Of a DNA stretch of 64,000 nt, positions 34,275-42,655 are shown one piece after another. The notes under the pieces were generated by a model. It was not told the origin of the DNA. It searched no databases and saw only the letters and a program-made list of their open reading frames with translations. The translations under genes were made by a program, and so were the position numbers. Origin of the DNA: Chitinophagaceae bacterium (GTDB taxonomy: Bacteria > Bacteroidota > Bacteroidia > Chitinophagales > Chitinophagaceae); assembly GCA_016720745.1 (NCBI GenBank), contig JADKKA010000022.1, positions 1,426,001-1,490,000 on the forward strand, written 5' to 3'. Numbering within the stretch: the stretch's first letter is position 1; every line of letters starts with the position of its first letter.

Positions 34275-34907
34275 TACTACCCAGGCCAGGACCAGTCCGT
34301 TGAATTCCCGGTAATGCACCTGCAATGAAGTGTCTGTTTTAGTAAACCGGCAGCTGATCGTTTCGCTGCCCCGGTCAATGGCTTCCAAAAGAATATGCTG
34401 CCTGAAATCCACCGCTCCTTCCCCATACCATTTGAATACTGCTTCCTTGGCCGACCAGAGCAGGGTGGGCAGTTGATTTTCTGATACGGCATGACCTGGC
34501 GTTTTATCCGAAAAAGGAATTGTAAAAAGCTGATGTTCGGCTTTACTCAGGAATTTATCAGATATCCGCAAAATTTTAGGAACCGGAATTTCCACATCCA
34601 CGCCTACCCTGCCGCGACTGCTCACAATCGCTGCTGCATAGTCCCCGCAATGAGAAATGGAAAAATGATAGCGCTCATCCGGTAAAAAGGGTCTTCTTGT
34701 TTCTGCAATCAGGATCTGTTCATAGGGAAAATCCGGAAATAAATACTGCAGCAGAAATCGGCCTGCCAGGTGCTGTAAACGCTTATGCGGATGGGTCACA
34801 TCCCGGTGCTGGGGCACATTCCCTTTGAAAAAAGATTCCGTTTCTTCGATCTTCCAGATACCCAGGCGGGTAAACTCGTTTATCTGATGTTGAAAAAATA
34901 CAGGCAT
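34269..34907 (-). CDS. 4'-phosphopantetheinyl transferase superfamily protein
   Basis: Attaches phosphopantetheine to carrier proteins. The 212-residue protein is Sfp-like in size. It has the N-terminal RRPFLPDERYHFSISHCGDYAA block, the Mg-binding GVDVE (D104 and E106) and the catalytic WSAKEAVFKWYG (150-161). No polyketide or peptide synthase is nearby, so it may serve fatty acid ACP or an unlinked cluster. It overlaps the DUF2130 stop by 6 nt and is divergent from dcd. Confidence 0.9.
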   Translation of the reverse strand: MPVFFQHQINEFTRLGIWKIEETESFFKGNVPQHRDVTHPHKRLQHLAGRFLLQYLFPDFPYEQILIAETRRPFLPDERYHFSISHCGDYAAAIVSSRGRVGVDVEIPVPKILRISDKFLSKAEHQLFTIPFSDKTPGHAVSENQLPTLLWSAKEAVFKWYGEGAVDFRQHILLEAIDRGSETISCRFTKTDTSLQVHYREFNGLVLAWVVS

Positions 34908-34994
34908 CGCTGGTTGATTCCTTCTTATTTTGCCGCTTGTTACGGTGCTAAAGATAAATCACTCAGCCGCGCTGCGGTAAAAAATAAAGATGAT

Positions 34995-35531
34995 ATGATA
35001 CTTTCTGACAAGCGGATCATGGAAGAAATGGAAAAAGGAACCATCAAGATCAGCCCTTACCATCGCGATTGCCTGGGCAGTAATTCCTATGATGTACACC
35101 TGGGAAAAACACTGGCCACCTATAAGGAACATATGATTGATGCCAAAAAGCATAATCAGATTGACTATTTCGAAATCCCCGATGATGGCATCGTGCTCTA
35201 TCCGCATATTTTTTATCTGGGTGTAACAGCAGAATACACCGAAACCCATGCACATGTACCCTTTCTGGAAGGAAAATCATCTACCGGCCGCCTGGGGATT
35301 GATATCCACGCCACCGCCGGAAAAGGCGATGTGGGATTCTGTGGCAACTGGACCCTGGAAATCTCCGTCAAACAACCCGTGAAAGTGTATAAAGGAATGC
35401 CCATCGGTCAGCTAATCTACTTCCCGGTTGAAGGTGAAATTGAAAACCCCTACGATAAAAAGAAAAATGCCAAATACAGCAATCAGCCTGATAAGCCGGT
35501 GGAAAGTATGATGTGGAAGAATCAGTTTTGA
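34995..35531 (+). CDS. dcd: dCTP deaminase
   Basis: Deaminates dCTP to dUTP for dTTP synthesis. The ATG at 34995 gives 178 residues and the canonical start MILSDKRIMEEMEKG. An upstream frame back to 34785 overlaps the divergent PPTase gene and is rejected. Family motifs are SNSYDVHLG (29-37), the catalytic Glu in FLEGKSSTGRLGI (E92) and GFCGNWTLEI. The length is nearer the monofunctional enzyme than the bifunctional dCTP deaminase-dUTPase. Confidence 0.94.
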   Translation: MILSDKRIMEEMEKGTIKISPYHRDCLGSNSYDVHLGKTLATYKEHMIDAKKHNQIDYFEIPDDGIVLYPHIFYLGVTAEYTETHAHVPFLEGKSSTGRLGIDIHATAGKGDVGFCGNWTLEISVKQPVKVYKGMPIGQLIYFPVEGEIENPYDKKKNAKYSNQPDKPVESMMWKNQF

Positions 35532-35544
35532 GAGAGGGGAATTG

Positions 35545-35730
35545 GGAATTGGGTATTAGGTATTAGGTATTAGGAATTAGGTATTGCTTCGCACGCCTTT
35601 GCCCGCCGTAGCCTTAGCGAAGGCGGGATATTGCTTCGCCCGCCGTAGCCTTAGCGAAGGCGGGATATTGCTTCGCCCGCCGTAGCCATGGCGAAGGCGG
35701 GATATTGGGATATTGGGATATTCCGAGATC
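35545..35730. repeat. Three tandem 37-bp palindromic units within TATTGGG/TATTAGG tracts
   Basis: Units start at 35601, 35638 and 35675 (period 37). Each contains GCCCGCCGTAGCC(TTA/ATG)GCGAAGGCGGG, a palindrome whose arms are CCCGCC and GGCGGG. They are flanked by TATTAGG and GATATTGGGATATT runs. Same composite as 3455-3566. Confidence 0.85.
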
Positions 35731-35764
35731 TGCATTCAAAATTTATCATTCAAAATTCATCATT

Positions 35765-35855
35765 ACCCACTTGCCAAACCCCACTAGCCTTTCCCTACTC
35801 GCCTCTCCCCACTAGCCACTCGCTACTAGCCACTCGCCGTTCCCCACTAGCCACT
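35765..35855. repeat. CCACTAGCCACTCGCC simple tract
   Basis: Degenerate CCACTCGC/CCACTAGC repeats before the end of the TspO gene. Related to 25265-25370. With the previous tract they fill the 330-nt gap, which holds no gene. Confidence 0.65.
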
Positions 35856-35861
35856 CGCCTC

Positions 35862-36332
35862 TCAATTCAGTTTCCAAATCGTGTAAGTCAATATCCCAGC
35901 GAAACTCACCCAACTGATATATGGCACCAGCAGCCAGGCAGCGGTATTGTTGATTCTGGCGAAGACAAAAATCGTAGCCAGGATAGACAGCCATAAAACA
36001 ATGATCTCCACTAAAGCCCAGCCAATGGCATGCTGGTTGAAAAAGATAAGGGACCAGAAGAAATTCAATGCTAATTGTAATGCAAACAAGAGGATGGCCA
36101 GCCACTTCAATGAAGGCGTTGCATCCGATTTCCAAATCAGATAGAGTGAGATACCCATCAGGATATATAAAGTGGTCCATACCGGACCAAATATCCAGCC
36201 CGGAGGATTCCAGGAAGGCTTTTGAATGGTCTGATACCAGCTCCCAACACCCGTTTCTGTAAATAACCCACTTGTAGCTCCAATGGCCAGGGGCACAATG
36301 ATTGAAATAACAAGTTTGGCAGTATTGTTCAT
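35862..36332 (-). CDS. TspO/MBR family protein
   Basis: A 156-residue membrane protein with five helices, related to the translocator protein that binds porphyrins and cholesterol-like ligands. The conserved loop WYQTIQKPSWNPPGWIFGPVWTTLYILMGISLYLIW is clear. Aromatic-rich helices and a conserved NFFWSLIFF segment follow. In bacteria the family is linked to tetrapyrrole handling and stress. It starts 30 nt after the end of the DUF3810 gene on the same strand, so the two may be co-transcribed. Confidence 0.92.
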   Translation of the reverse strand: MNNTAKLVISIIVPLAIGATSGLFTETGVGSWYQTIQKPSWNPPGWIFGPVWTTLYILMGISLYLIWKSDATPSLKWLAILLFALQLALNFFWSLIFFNQHAIGWALVEIIVLWLSILATIFVFARINNTAAWLLVPYISWVSFAGILTYTIWKLN

Positions 36333-36362
36333 ACCTCTACTACAAACAGTTGCTTCAAAGGT

Positions 36363-37475
36363 TTAGAGTGCAGCCGTCCCGTATTTTTTATAGTAGGCCA
36401 TCAGCCAGGTCACTACTTCATTATAGCTTCTTTTTCCGGCAGGCTGGTTATTGGCTTTCAGGAATTGCCCGTAGCCCCACATGATCACCGGTTCAATCGG
36501 GTTTTTATACTTTCTATAAAAATCCCTGAACTCCCGCTGGTCTTTTTTCACTTGCGGATGGACATTCCGCTGAAAAGCAGCGGCCCTGGCCGTATCCCGC
36601 AGATACACTTCCGTGAGGGCATAATTGTACATGTCGTAATAAGCGGAATACCGGAAAGCCGGATTATCATAGGAGCGGCAGGCCAGGAATCCCACAAAAT
36701 TGGCTTCATTCTCCTTGGCATAACCCAACTGGTGCGCCATTTCATGTGCTGTAACATATGGCTCCAGAAAACGGGGCACCGTTGTATTCACCTGTGCTTC
36801 GCCGGAAAATGGATTATAGTATCCCTGAAAACCCAGGTAATTACCCAGGTAACTGAAAAGAGAAGGTTTGATGGAGGGATTACGGTAGGTCAGAAACGGA
36901 AACTGAAGGGCTGCCTGTTTGTACGCGGCAACAGCACTATGAAATAAAGTTTTCTTCCGGTCAAATGAATCCCGTTGTGCTTCTGTAACCATCCCTGCAT
37001 AGTAATTGACCCTTTCCTGAATCACAGAAGTGAGCGTATCCAGATCCTGAATGGTATACTGCTTCACTTCCAGTCCGAGCTGCCGGGCAATGCCCTTTCG
37101 GTTATAATTCAGTCCCCAAAACAGGTTAAATAACACATACACAAAAAGGATAAAAAAGAGTATTTGCTGCAAACCCGTAATAAAATACTGGCGGGTAAAC
37201 TGTTTTCTGAAAAGGGTCCGGAAGAGAATAAAAGTCTTGTATAAAATCACCAGTATTAAAAACCCGTAAAATAAATCCCCCAGGCTCACCGGCAGCCAGC
37301 CAAAGAGAAAACGCTGTGTACTGGCGATCACAGGATAGATGCCAAGGCTGTAATTTTGCTCCACCCAGCCAGGGTACCAGGAGGCCCATTTGATGAAAAT
37401 TGTACCGATAATCAGCAATACCCAGCTCCAGCTTTTCATCAATCGGCTGAACAAACGGCTCAAAAACTGTTGCAA
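36363..37475 (-). CDS. DUF3810 family membrane metallopeptidase-like protein
   Basis: A 370-residue protein of a family typical of Bacteroidota. It has three membrane segments in the first 135 residues (SWVLLIIGTIFIKWASW, LGDLFYGFLILVILYK, ILFFILFVYVLFNLFWG) followed by a soluble domain. That domain contains HEMAHQLGYAKENEANF (HExxH at 244-248, with further Glu at 255 and 257), a plausible zinc-peptidase site. The C-terminus is rich in aromatic and basic residues. No characterised function is known to me. It lies upstream of tspO on the same strand. Confidence 0.88.
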   Translation of the reverse strand: MQQFLSRLFSRLMKSWSWVLLIIGTIFIKWASWYPGWVEQNYSLGIYPVIASTQRFLFGWLPVSLGDLFYGFLILVILYKTFILFRTLFRKQFTRQYFITGLQQILFFILFVYVLFNLFWGLNYNRKGIARQLGLEVKQYTIQDLDTLTSVIQERVNYYAGMVTEAQRDSFDRKKTLFHSAVAAYKQAALQFPFLTYRNPSIKPSLFSYLGNYLGFQGYYNPFSGEAQVNTTVPRFLEPYVTAHEMAHQLGYAKENEANFVGFLACRSYDNPAFRYSAYYDMYNYALTEVYLRDTARAAAFQRNVHPQVKKDQREFRDFYRKYKNPIEPVIMWGYGQFLKANNQPAGKRSYNEVVTWLMAYYKKYGTAAL

Positions 37476-37570
37476 GTGATTCTATTATAGGGGTTAATGA
37501 ATTTGGCAAAAATACCCCCAAAAGGTCAAAAAAAGTACAACTCAGCCTTATCTGATTGCCTGATTTGTCT

Positions 37571-37578
37571 TACCTTTG
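37571..37578 (+). promoter_or_regulatory. -7 box of the DUF177-rpmF-plsX unit
   Basis: TACCTTTG matches TAnnTTTG, 22 nt before the ATG at 37601. The upstream element is weak (TTAT at about the right distance). Confidence 0.5.
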
Positions 37579-37600
37579 CACACTCTTTAAAAACTAGCCC

Positions 37601-38155
37601 ATGAGCCGCCGCCGGGAGTTTGAGATAGCGTTTGTTGGACTAAAACCCGGGGTTCATGAGTATGTATATGTAATTGACGACAGGTTCTTTGAAGCATATC
37701 AACAGCAGGACTTCTCCAACTGCACCGCCAATGTGAAATTATCATTGGATAAAAAAAGCAGTTTTATGCTCCTCCGTTTCGAAATCGGAGGGCAGTTACA
37801 GGTGACCTGCGATCGCTGCAACAGCCGTCTCCCCCTTGAACTCTGGGATGAGTTCAATATCACCGTTAAAATGGTGGAGGAGCCGGAACTGATGAATGAC
37901 CAGGAAGATGATCCGGATGTATACTATATCAGTCGTGGTGAAAGCCATATTGATGTAGCCAACTGGATCTACGAATTCATCAACCTGAGTCTTCCCATGC
38001 AGAAGGCCTGCAGCTTTGAGAATATGGACGGACCGCATTGTAACAAGTCCGCCATGGATATGCTGAAAAAACTGGCAACAGAAGAAGAAAAAGAGAAAGA
38101 AGAAAAAAATAACCCGATCTGGAAAGGATTGGAAAAATTTAAAGACCTTGAATAG
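37601..38155 (+). CDS. DUF177 (YceD) family protein
   Basis: A 184-residue member of the YceD/DUF177 family, which in many bacteria precedes rpmF and has been linked to 23S rRNA accumulation. It carries the CxxC pair in VTCDRCNSRLPLEL and a later pair of cysteines in KACSFENMDGPHC, which may bind metal together. The acidic middle (PELMNDQEDDPDVYY) is usual. The C-terminus is a charged helix. It leads the conserved order DUF177, rpmF, plsX, with 66 nt to rpmF. Confidence 0.9.
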   Translation: MSRRREFEIAFVGLKPGVHEYVYVIDDRFFEAYQQQDFSNCTANVKLSLDKKSSFMLLRFEIGGQLQVTCDRCNSRLPLELWDEFNITVKMVEEPELMNDQEDDPDVYYISRGESHIDVANWIYEFINLSLPMQKACSFENMDGPHCNKSAMDMLKKLATEEEKEKEEKNNPIWKGLEKFKDLE

Positions 38156-38221
38156 CTGTTTCAGCGAAGTCACACTGTTCAGGACGCTCATAAAGACAAC
38201 TGATTTTTAAAAAAGAATACT

Positions 38222-38416
38222 ATGCCAAATCCGAAACGCAGACACAGTCAGCAAAGAAGTGCCAAGCGCAGGACACATTACAAAGCCACGACTGCTACAT
38301 TAACAACAGACAGCGCTACAGGTGAAACACATGTTCGTCACCGCGCCCATGTTAGTGAAGGCAAGCTTTACTATAAAGGCAAAGTGGTGGCTGAAAAATC
38401 ACCCGTTAAGAAGTAA
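38222..38416 (+). CDS. rpmF: 50S ribosomal protein L32
   Basis: A 64-residue L32. It has the signature MPNPKRRHSQQRSAKRRTHYKA and HVRHRAHVSEGKLYYKGKVV. It lacks the zinc-binding cysteines found in some L32 proteins, as is usual in Bacteroidota. It lies between DUF177 and plsX. Confidence 0.97.
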   Translation: MPNPKRRHSQQRSAKRRTHYKATTATLTTDSATGETHVRHRAHVSEGKLYYKGKVVAEKSPVKK

Positions 38417-38518
38417 ATCATTATTTCTGTATAACGAATTCCAAACCCGGCGGATCTTTTCATGCTGTTGGGTTTGGAATTTGCTATTTTGTTAAGTGAA
38501 CAACCGGGAGCTAATACC

Positions 38519-39457
38519 ATGACGATCGGAATAGACATGATGGGAGGCGATTATGCACCGCTGGAAGCAGTGAAAGGAATCCGTGATTACCTGAGCAGCC
38601 ATCCTGCGCCCGCTCCACTCCTGCTGATTGGCGATCAAAAAACCCTGGAAGACCTCTTGCAAAAAGAGCAGGTGCCGATGGAACTCCTGACCATCGTTCA
38701 TGCCAACCAGGTGATCGGTATGCATGAACATCCTACCCGTGCCCTCAAAGAAAAACAGCAGTCATCCATCGCTATTGGTTTTCACTTGCTCGCTAAAGGC
38801 CAGATCAGTGCCTTTATCAGCGCTGGTAATACCGGGGCGATGCTCGTAGGTGCCCTCTTTAGTATTAAAGCGCTTGAAGGGGTGATCAGACCCACCATCT
38901 CCACTATAATACCTAAACTCAATGGCGAAACGGGCATCCTGCTGGATGTGGGACTAAATGCAGACTGCAAACCCGAACAATTGAACCAGTTCGCCATTAT
39001 GGGATCGGTGTATGCGCAACAGATCCTGGGCATTGAGAACCCCAAAGTGGGACTCATCAATTTAGGGGAAGAAGAAGGCAAGGGAAATATTCTGGCGCAG
39101 GCCACTTATCCCCTGCTGAAAGAAAATAAACATATCCATTTTATAGGCAATATCGAAGGCCGCGATGTTCTTACCGGCAAGGCCGATGTAATGGTCTGCG
39201 AAGGATTTACCGGTAATATCATTCTCAAAATGGCGGAATCGCTCTATGATATCAGCCAGGAAAGAAAACTGGAAGATGCTTATTTCAACCGCTTCAATTT
39301 TGAAAACTATGGCGGCACACCTGTCCTGGGTGTAGCGAAGCCTGTGATCATTGGTCATGGCATTTCAGGCGCCAAAGCCTTTATGAATATGATCCGCCTG
39401 GCCCAGCTGATGCTGGAGAAGAATGTAATGGAGAAGATGAAGGAAGAATTGGCCTGA
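38519..39457 (+). CDS. plsX: Phosphate acyltransferase
   Basis: Converts acyl-ACP to acyl phosphate, the donor for PlsY in phospholipid synthesis. The ATG at 38519 gives 312 residues and the family start MTIGIDMMGGDYAPLEAVKG. An upstream ATG at 38462 adds 19 residues not found in the family. Other landmarks are SAGNTGAML, LLDVGLNADCKPEQLNQFA and GLINLGEEEGKGN, followed by VCEGFTGNIILK. It is the last gene of the DUF177-rpmF-plsX cluster. Confidence 0.95.
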   Translation: MTIGIDMMGGDYAPLEAVKGIRDYLSSHPAPAPLLLIGDQKTLEDLLQKEQVPMELLTIVHANQVIGMHEHPTRALKEKQQSSIAIGFHLLAKGQISAFISAGNTGAMLVGALFSIKALEGVIRPTISTIIPKLNGETGILLDVGLNADCKPEQLNQFAIMGSVYAQQILGIENPKVGLINLGEEEGKGNILAQATYPLLKENKHIHFIGNIEGRDVLTGKADVMVCEGFTGNIILKMAESLYDISQERKLEDAYFNRFNFENYGGTPVLGVAKPVIIGHGISGAKAFMNMIRLAQLMLEKNVMEKMKEELA

Positions 39458-39522
39458 TGGGTATAAAATACCGCTTTCAGGGTACTTCACTCTTTCATGA
39501 TCCATGTACATTTAGGGTATAA

Positions 39523-40389
39523 ATGTTCCCTTTGCGTATCCATCCATTTTTTTCCCTACTGTTCCTAAGCATTTTATCGCTGCCCTGCTTTGCCCAACCT
39601 GCCGGAGAGAACCTGGCCATGTCGGAAGCAAAGTTTATTCCGATGGAAAAAACCATCTATTACAAAATAGGTGACAGCAAGACCATTCCAATCAAAATTT
39701 CACAATACGGACCCACTAATTCAGTTTTCTGCTTCAACATGCATGATAACGAGTATACCGCCGTGCAGGCTGCTCGTTTGGTACTGGAATTACAGGGTGG
39801 CACCCTGCTCCGGATTGAAAACGGGGCACAAAGACTGGTTAAATTCAAACTAAAGGGCGTGGGTTATGCATTTGATCCCAACCGGATTTTTTCAAGAGAA
39901 GGCATCTCACAATCTTTAAAAGAAAATGGTCCAGTGAGTCCTGCAGCAGTGGATGCTGTGGAGCAATTCGGACAAAGATTGCTACAGCTGATTCCAGATA
40001 GTATTCCCTGTATCATTGCCCTGCATAATAATACGGAGGGAGATTATTCTGTAAAATCTTATCTGCCTGGTGGCAAAAGGTCAACCGATGCACGGGATGT
40101 AAAGCCGGTTGATACTCAGGATGCCGATGATATTGTTTTCACCACGGACCAAACATTATTTGAGCAGATGGCTGCTGCCGGTTTTAATGCCATCCTGCAA
40201 CACAATGAAAAAGTAAAACAGGATGGTTCCCTCAGTGTGTATTGCGGAAATCTGAATCGCCCTTATGTGAATATTGAAACAGAACATGGCAAACTCAGCC
40301 AATACCGGGGGATGCTGGAAAAGCTGCTGGAGATACTGGCGGCCACCAACAAAAAATCCCCTCCGGTAAACGGAGCCGATTCCTTGTGA
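39523..40389 (+). CDS. Secreted protein with HDNE motif, function unknown
   Basis: A 288-residue exported protein (signal peptide to about residue 25, SLPCFAQP). The striking motif is FNMHDNEYTAVQAARLVLE (H-D-N-E with a following Thr), then FDPNRIFSREGI and, near the end, NLNRPYVNIETEHG. An H-x-x-E pair, an R in FDPNR and a late E would be compatible with an M14-like carboxypeptidase or amidase fold. This is inference only. It lies 65 nt after plsX on the same strand, with no clear operon link. Confidence 0.65.
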   Translation: MFPLRIHPFFSLLFLSILSLPCFAQPAGENLAMSEAKFIPMEKTIYYKIGDSKTIPIKISQYGPTNSVFCFNMHDNEYTAVQAARLVLELQGGTLLRIENGAQRLVKFKLKGVGYAFDPNRIFSREGISQSLKENGPVSPAAVDAVEQFGQRLLQLIPDSIPCIIALHNNTEGDYSVKSYLPGGKRSTDARDVKPVDTQDADDIVFTTDQTLFEQMAAAGFNAILQHNEKVKQDGSLSVYCGNLNRPYVNIETEHGKLSQYRGMLEKLLEILAATNKKSPPVNGADSL

Positions 40390-40590
40390 TCCCACTGGGA
40401 CTTCCCGCCAATGCGGGATAAACTTCTCAATCCTGTTTTTTGTAAGCAAAAAAAACAGTGCTGTTGCACTGGTTTAGTCTCACCTGGTGATCCCGCTGGG
40501 ACTTCCCGCTATTGCGGGATAAACTTCTCCTCCCAGTTTTTTACAAGCAAAAAAAATCCCGGTGCTGTTGCACCGGGATAGGCTCACTTC
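40388..40590. repeat. Tandem ~102-bp duplication carrying the tRNA-Lys 3' end
   Basis: Two imperfect units (about 40388-40489 and 40490-40590). Each begins with TGATCCC(A/G)CTGGGACT, identical or nearly so to the 3' end of the adjacent tRNA-Lys gene. Each then has a CCCGC-GCGGG palindrome followed by AAACTTCTC, and ends with a hairpin that has an A-tract (terminator on the minus strand). The true tRNA follows the second unit. Confidence 0.8.
40549..40579 (-). terminator. Terminator of tRNA-Lys
   Basis: ATCCCGGTGC pairs with GCACCGGGAT (10 bp, loop TGTT). On the minus strand a run of Ts follows. A second, weaker copy (CAGTGC/GCACTG with an A-tract) lies at about 40445-40471. Confidence 0.85.
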
Positions 40591-40591
40591 G

Positions 40592-40664
40592 TGATCCCGC
40601 TGGGACTCGAACCCAGGGCCCCAACATTAAAAGTGTTGTGCTCTACCAACTGAGCTACGAGATC
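40592..40664 (-). tRNA. tRNA-Lys(UUU)
   Basis: A 73-nt tRNA. The acceptor GATCTCG pairs with CGGGATC (one G-T). The D-arm is GCTCAGTTGGTAGAGC, the anticodon loop CTTTTAA (anticodon TTT) lies between CAACA and TGTTG, and the T-arm contains GGTTCGAGTCC. CCA is not encoded. Confidence 0.97.
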
Positions 40665-40704
40665 GCCTGAATGTTCTTTCGAACATCTTCCCTTTTTGGG
40701 AGTG

Positions 40705-40736
40705 CAAAAATAAGCCTCTGCAGCAATCAGTCCAAA
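40705..40736 (-). promoter_or_regulatory. Promoter of tRNA-Lys
   Basis: On the minus strand TTTG (40733-40736), 20 nt, TATTTTTG (40705-40712). Close to the consensus; the start would be near 40700, 36 nt before the mature tRNA. A small ATGTTC-GAACAT hairpin lies in the leader. Confidence 0.65.
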
Positions 40737-40834
40737 ACTTTTTACCTTAATTATCAACATTTAAAATCAAGGGCTGCGCAAAGGAGAGGATTGGCGTCTT
40801 CCGCGTTTCTTATTCTTTTTGTCTGTTTTTCAAG

Positions 40835-40842
40835 TAGGTTTG
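40835..40842 (+). promoter_or_regulatory. -7 box of the SDR gene
   Basis: TAGGTTTG matches TAnnTTTG, 19 nt before the ATG at 40862. No well-spaced TTTG. Confidence 0.45.
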
Positions 40843-40861
40843 TGCAGCAATACACAGTAAA

Positions 40862-41671
40862 ATGCAAAACTTTTTTAACAATAAGGTCGTAGCAGTCACC
40901 GGCGGCTCTGAGGGGATCGGAAAGGCCCTGGTTTCCGCCCTGATCGCACAAGGGGCAAAAGTGGCTACCTGCGGACGTAACCACGACAAATTATACCAGC
41001 TCCAGTCAGAGTTTCCCTCTGCGTTTTTACATACCATGGTCACGGATGTAAGCAGTGAAAACGATTGCCGCCGCTTTATTGAAAGCACGATCAAGGCATT
41101 TGGGGGAATTGATATCCTGATCAACAATGCAGGTATTTCCATGCGCGCCCTGCTCAAAGATGCAGATATGGAAGTGATCCGGAAAGTGATGGATATTAAT
41201 TTTTACGGGACTGTTTACTGTACAAAATATGCCCTTCCTTCCCTGATTGAAAGAAAAGGAACCATTGTGGGTGTTTCTTCTATTGCCGGCTATCGGGGGC
41301 TCCCCGGCAGAAGTGGTTATTCCGCCAGCAAGTTTGCCGTTCAGGGCTGGCTGGAATCCATCAAAACTGAACTGATGGAGGATGGTGTACATGTAATGTG
41401 GGTTTGTCCTGGTTTTACTACTTCCAATATCCGGAATGCGGCGCTGAATAAAGAAGGACAGTCACACGGAGAAACGCCGATGGACGAGGGAAAAATGATG
41501 AGCGCGGATGTCTGTGCTGCACATATCCTCAAAGCCATCCGGAAAAAGAAGCGTACCCTGGTGCTGACTTTCACAGGAAAAAGAACCGTGTTCATGCAAA
41601 AGTTTTTTCCAAAACTGGCCGATAAATTTGCCCATAAATTCTTTTTCAAAGAAGGGAAACTGGTCAAATAA
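40862..41671 (+). CDS. Short-chain dehydrogenase/reductase
   Basis: A 269-residue NAD(P)-dependent SDR. The cofactor loop is TGGSEGIG (13-20), with an arginine in TCGRNH that favours NADPH. It has NNAG (88-91), catalytic Ser in VSSIAGYRG, and YSASK (Y153, K157). The C-terminal basic region TGKRTVFMQKFFPKLADKFAHKFFF is typical of classical SDRs of the DHRS7-like group and may touch the membrane. Substrate unknown. It is followed on the same strand by the DUF62 gene. Confidence 0.93.
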   Translation: MQNFFNNKVVAVTGGSEGIGKALVSALIAQGAKVATCGRNHDKLYQLQSEFPSAFLHTMVTDVSSENDCRRFIESTIKAFGGIDILINNAGISMRALLKDADMEVIRKVMDINFYGTVYCTKYALPSLIERKGTIVGVSSIAGYRGLPGRSGYSASKFAVQGWLESIKTELMEDGVHVMWVCPGFTTSNIRNAALNKEGQSHGETPMDEGKMMSADVCAAHILKAIRKKKRTLVLTFTGKRTVFMQKFFPKLADKFAHKFFFKEGKLVK

Positions 41672-41763
41672 AGCACGTAATTTGTTGGAACCGGAAAAAG
41701 ACGCTTCTTCCATCAATAAAAATTAAATCACCAACCTGCCTTTAGCAAACTGTTCAATTTACC

Positions 41764-42573
41764 TTGCCGCTCATCACCCTCACATCCGATATTGGCAGTC
41801 CAGATTACCTGGTTGGAGCAGTGAAGGCGCAATTATTACAGCTGAATCCCGAATTCAGCATCGTGGATATTTCTCATAATATTCCTCCCTTTAATTATCC
41901 GCAGGCAGCCTATGTCTGCCGCTCAGCCATTCGCAATTTTCCACCTTACTCCTACCATCTTATCCTTGTCAATCTCTTTGAAAAAAAACCGGAGCAACTG
42001 ATTCTCGCTTTTCACCAGGAACAATACCTGATTTGTGCCGATAACGGATTACTGACCATGATCCTGGAAGAAAGCCCGGAAATGGTCATCGGTATTCCCC
42101 TCGATACAGCGGCTATTAAGAACACGATCTATCTCACATCAGTGATGGGAACAGTGGTAAACAAACTCGCCAATGGCGAACCCATTCAGCGGATTGGTAT
42201 ACCGGATGTAGCCATCATGGAAAAAAGGCATTTAAGACCCACGCTTGATAATAATATCATTGAAGGACAAATCATCTTTATCGACAGTTTCGAAAACGTC
42301 ATCGTCAATATTACCCGCCAGCAATTTGAAGAACAAAGGCAGGGCCGGAAATTCAGGATTGCCTTTACCCGGGGAGAGATCATTGACCGGATCAGTGAGA
42401 CCTATGCGGATGTGACAGAAGGTGAAAAACTGGCCCTTTTTAATAGTGCCGATTATCTGGAAATCGCCATCAATAAAGGCAATGCTGCCGGACTTTTTGG
42501 TTTAAAGGGCTTTTCTGAAAAAATAAGGGAGGGGCAGCTGGCCTACCATACCGTAAAAGTCTATTTTGAATAA
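41764..42573 (+). CDS. S-adenosyl-L-methionine hydroxide adenosyltransferase (DUF62)
   Basis: A 269-residue protein that in this family hydrolyses SAM to adenosine and methionine. The start TTG at 41764 is the only one possible after an in-frame TAG at 41743-41745, and it places the family motif ITLTSDIGSPDYLVGAVKA at the very start. Other landmarks are DISHNIPPFNYPQAAY, CADNGLL, the IFIDSFENVIVNI block and the end LALFNSADYLEIAINKGNAAG. The fluorinase/chlorinase loop is absent, as expected for the hydrolase group. Confidence 0.92.
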   Translation: MPLITLTSDIGSPDYLVGAVKAQLLQLNPEFSIVDISHNIPPFNYPQAAYVCRSAIRNFPPYSYHLILVNLFEKKPEQLILAFHQEQYLICADNGLLTMILEESPEMVIGIPLDTAAIKNTIYLTSVMGTVVNKLANGEPIQRIGIPDVAIMEKRHLRPTLDNNIIEGQIIFIDSFENVIVNITRQQFEEQRQGRKFRIAFTRGEIIDRISETYADVTEGEKLALFNSADYLEIAINKGNAAGLFGLKGFSEKIREGQLAYHTVKVYFE

Positions 42574-42623
42574 GCCGGTGTCCGTCTGTCCTTTTTCACA
42601 TTTTTTAACTGAAAAACAGGGGA

Positions 42624-42637
42624 TTATCAGCTGATAA
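42624..42637. promoter_or_regulatory. Perfect 14-bp palindrome upstream of the DUF2723 gene
   Basis: TTATCAGCTGATAA is fully self-complementary. It lies 18 nt upstream of the -7 box at 42656, so it would cover the -33 region. It has no T-tract, so it does not look like a terminator. An operator is possible. Confidence 0.5.
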
Positions 42638-42655
42638 CCTTGACCTGAATATCCC

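Noticed and set aside
34785..34994. Extended N-terminus of the dCTP deaminase
   Set aside because: It overlaps the divergent PPTase gene, and the family begins at MILSDKRIME (34995).
35601..35711. CRISPR-like array of three regularly spaced repeats
   Set aside because: The units are directly tandem with a 37-bp period and no unique spacers, and there are no cas genes. They are palindromic dispersed repeats.
40592..40736. An integrated element at tRNA-Lys
   Set aside because: Repeats of the tRNA 3' end are present, but no integrase, cargo or composition change lies between them; only a scar or local duplication can be claimed.
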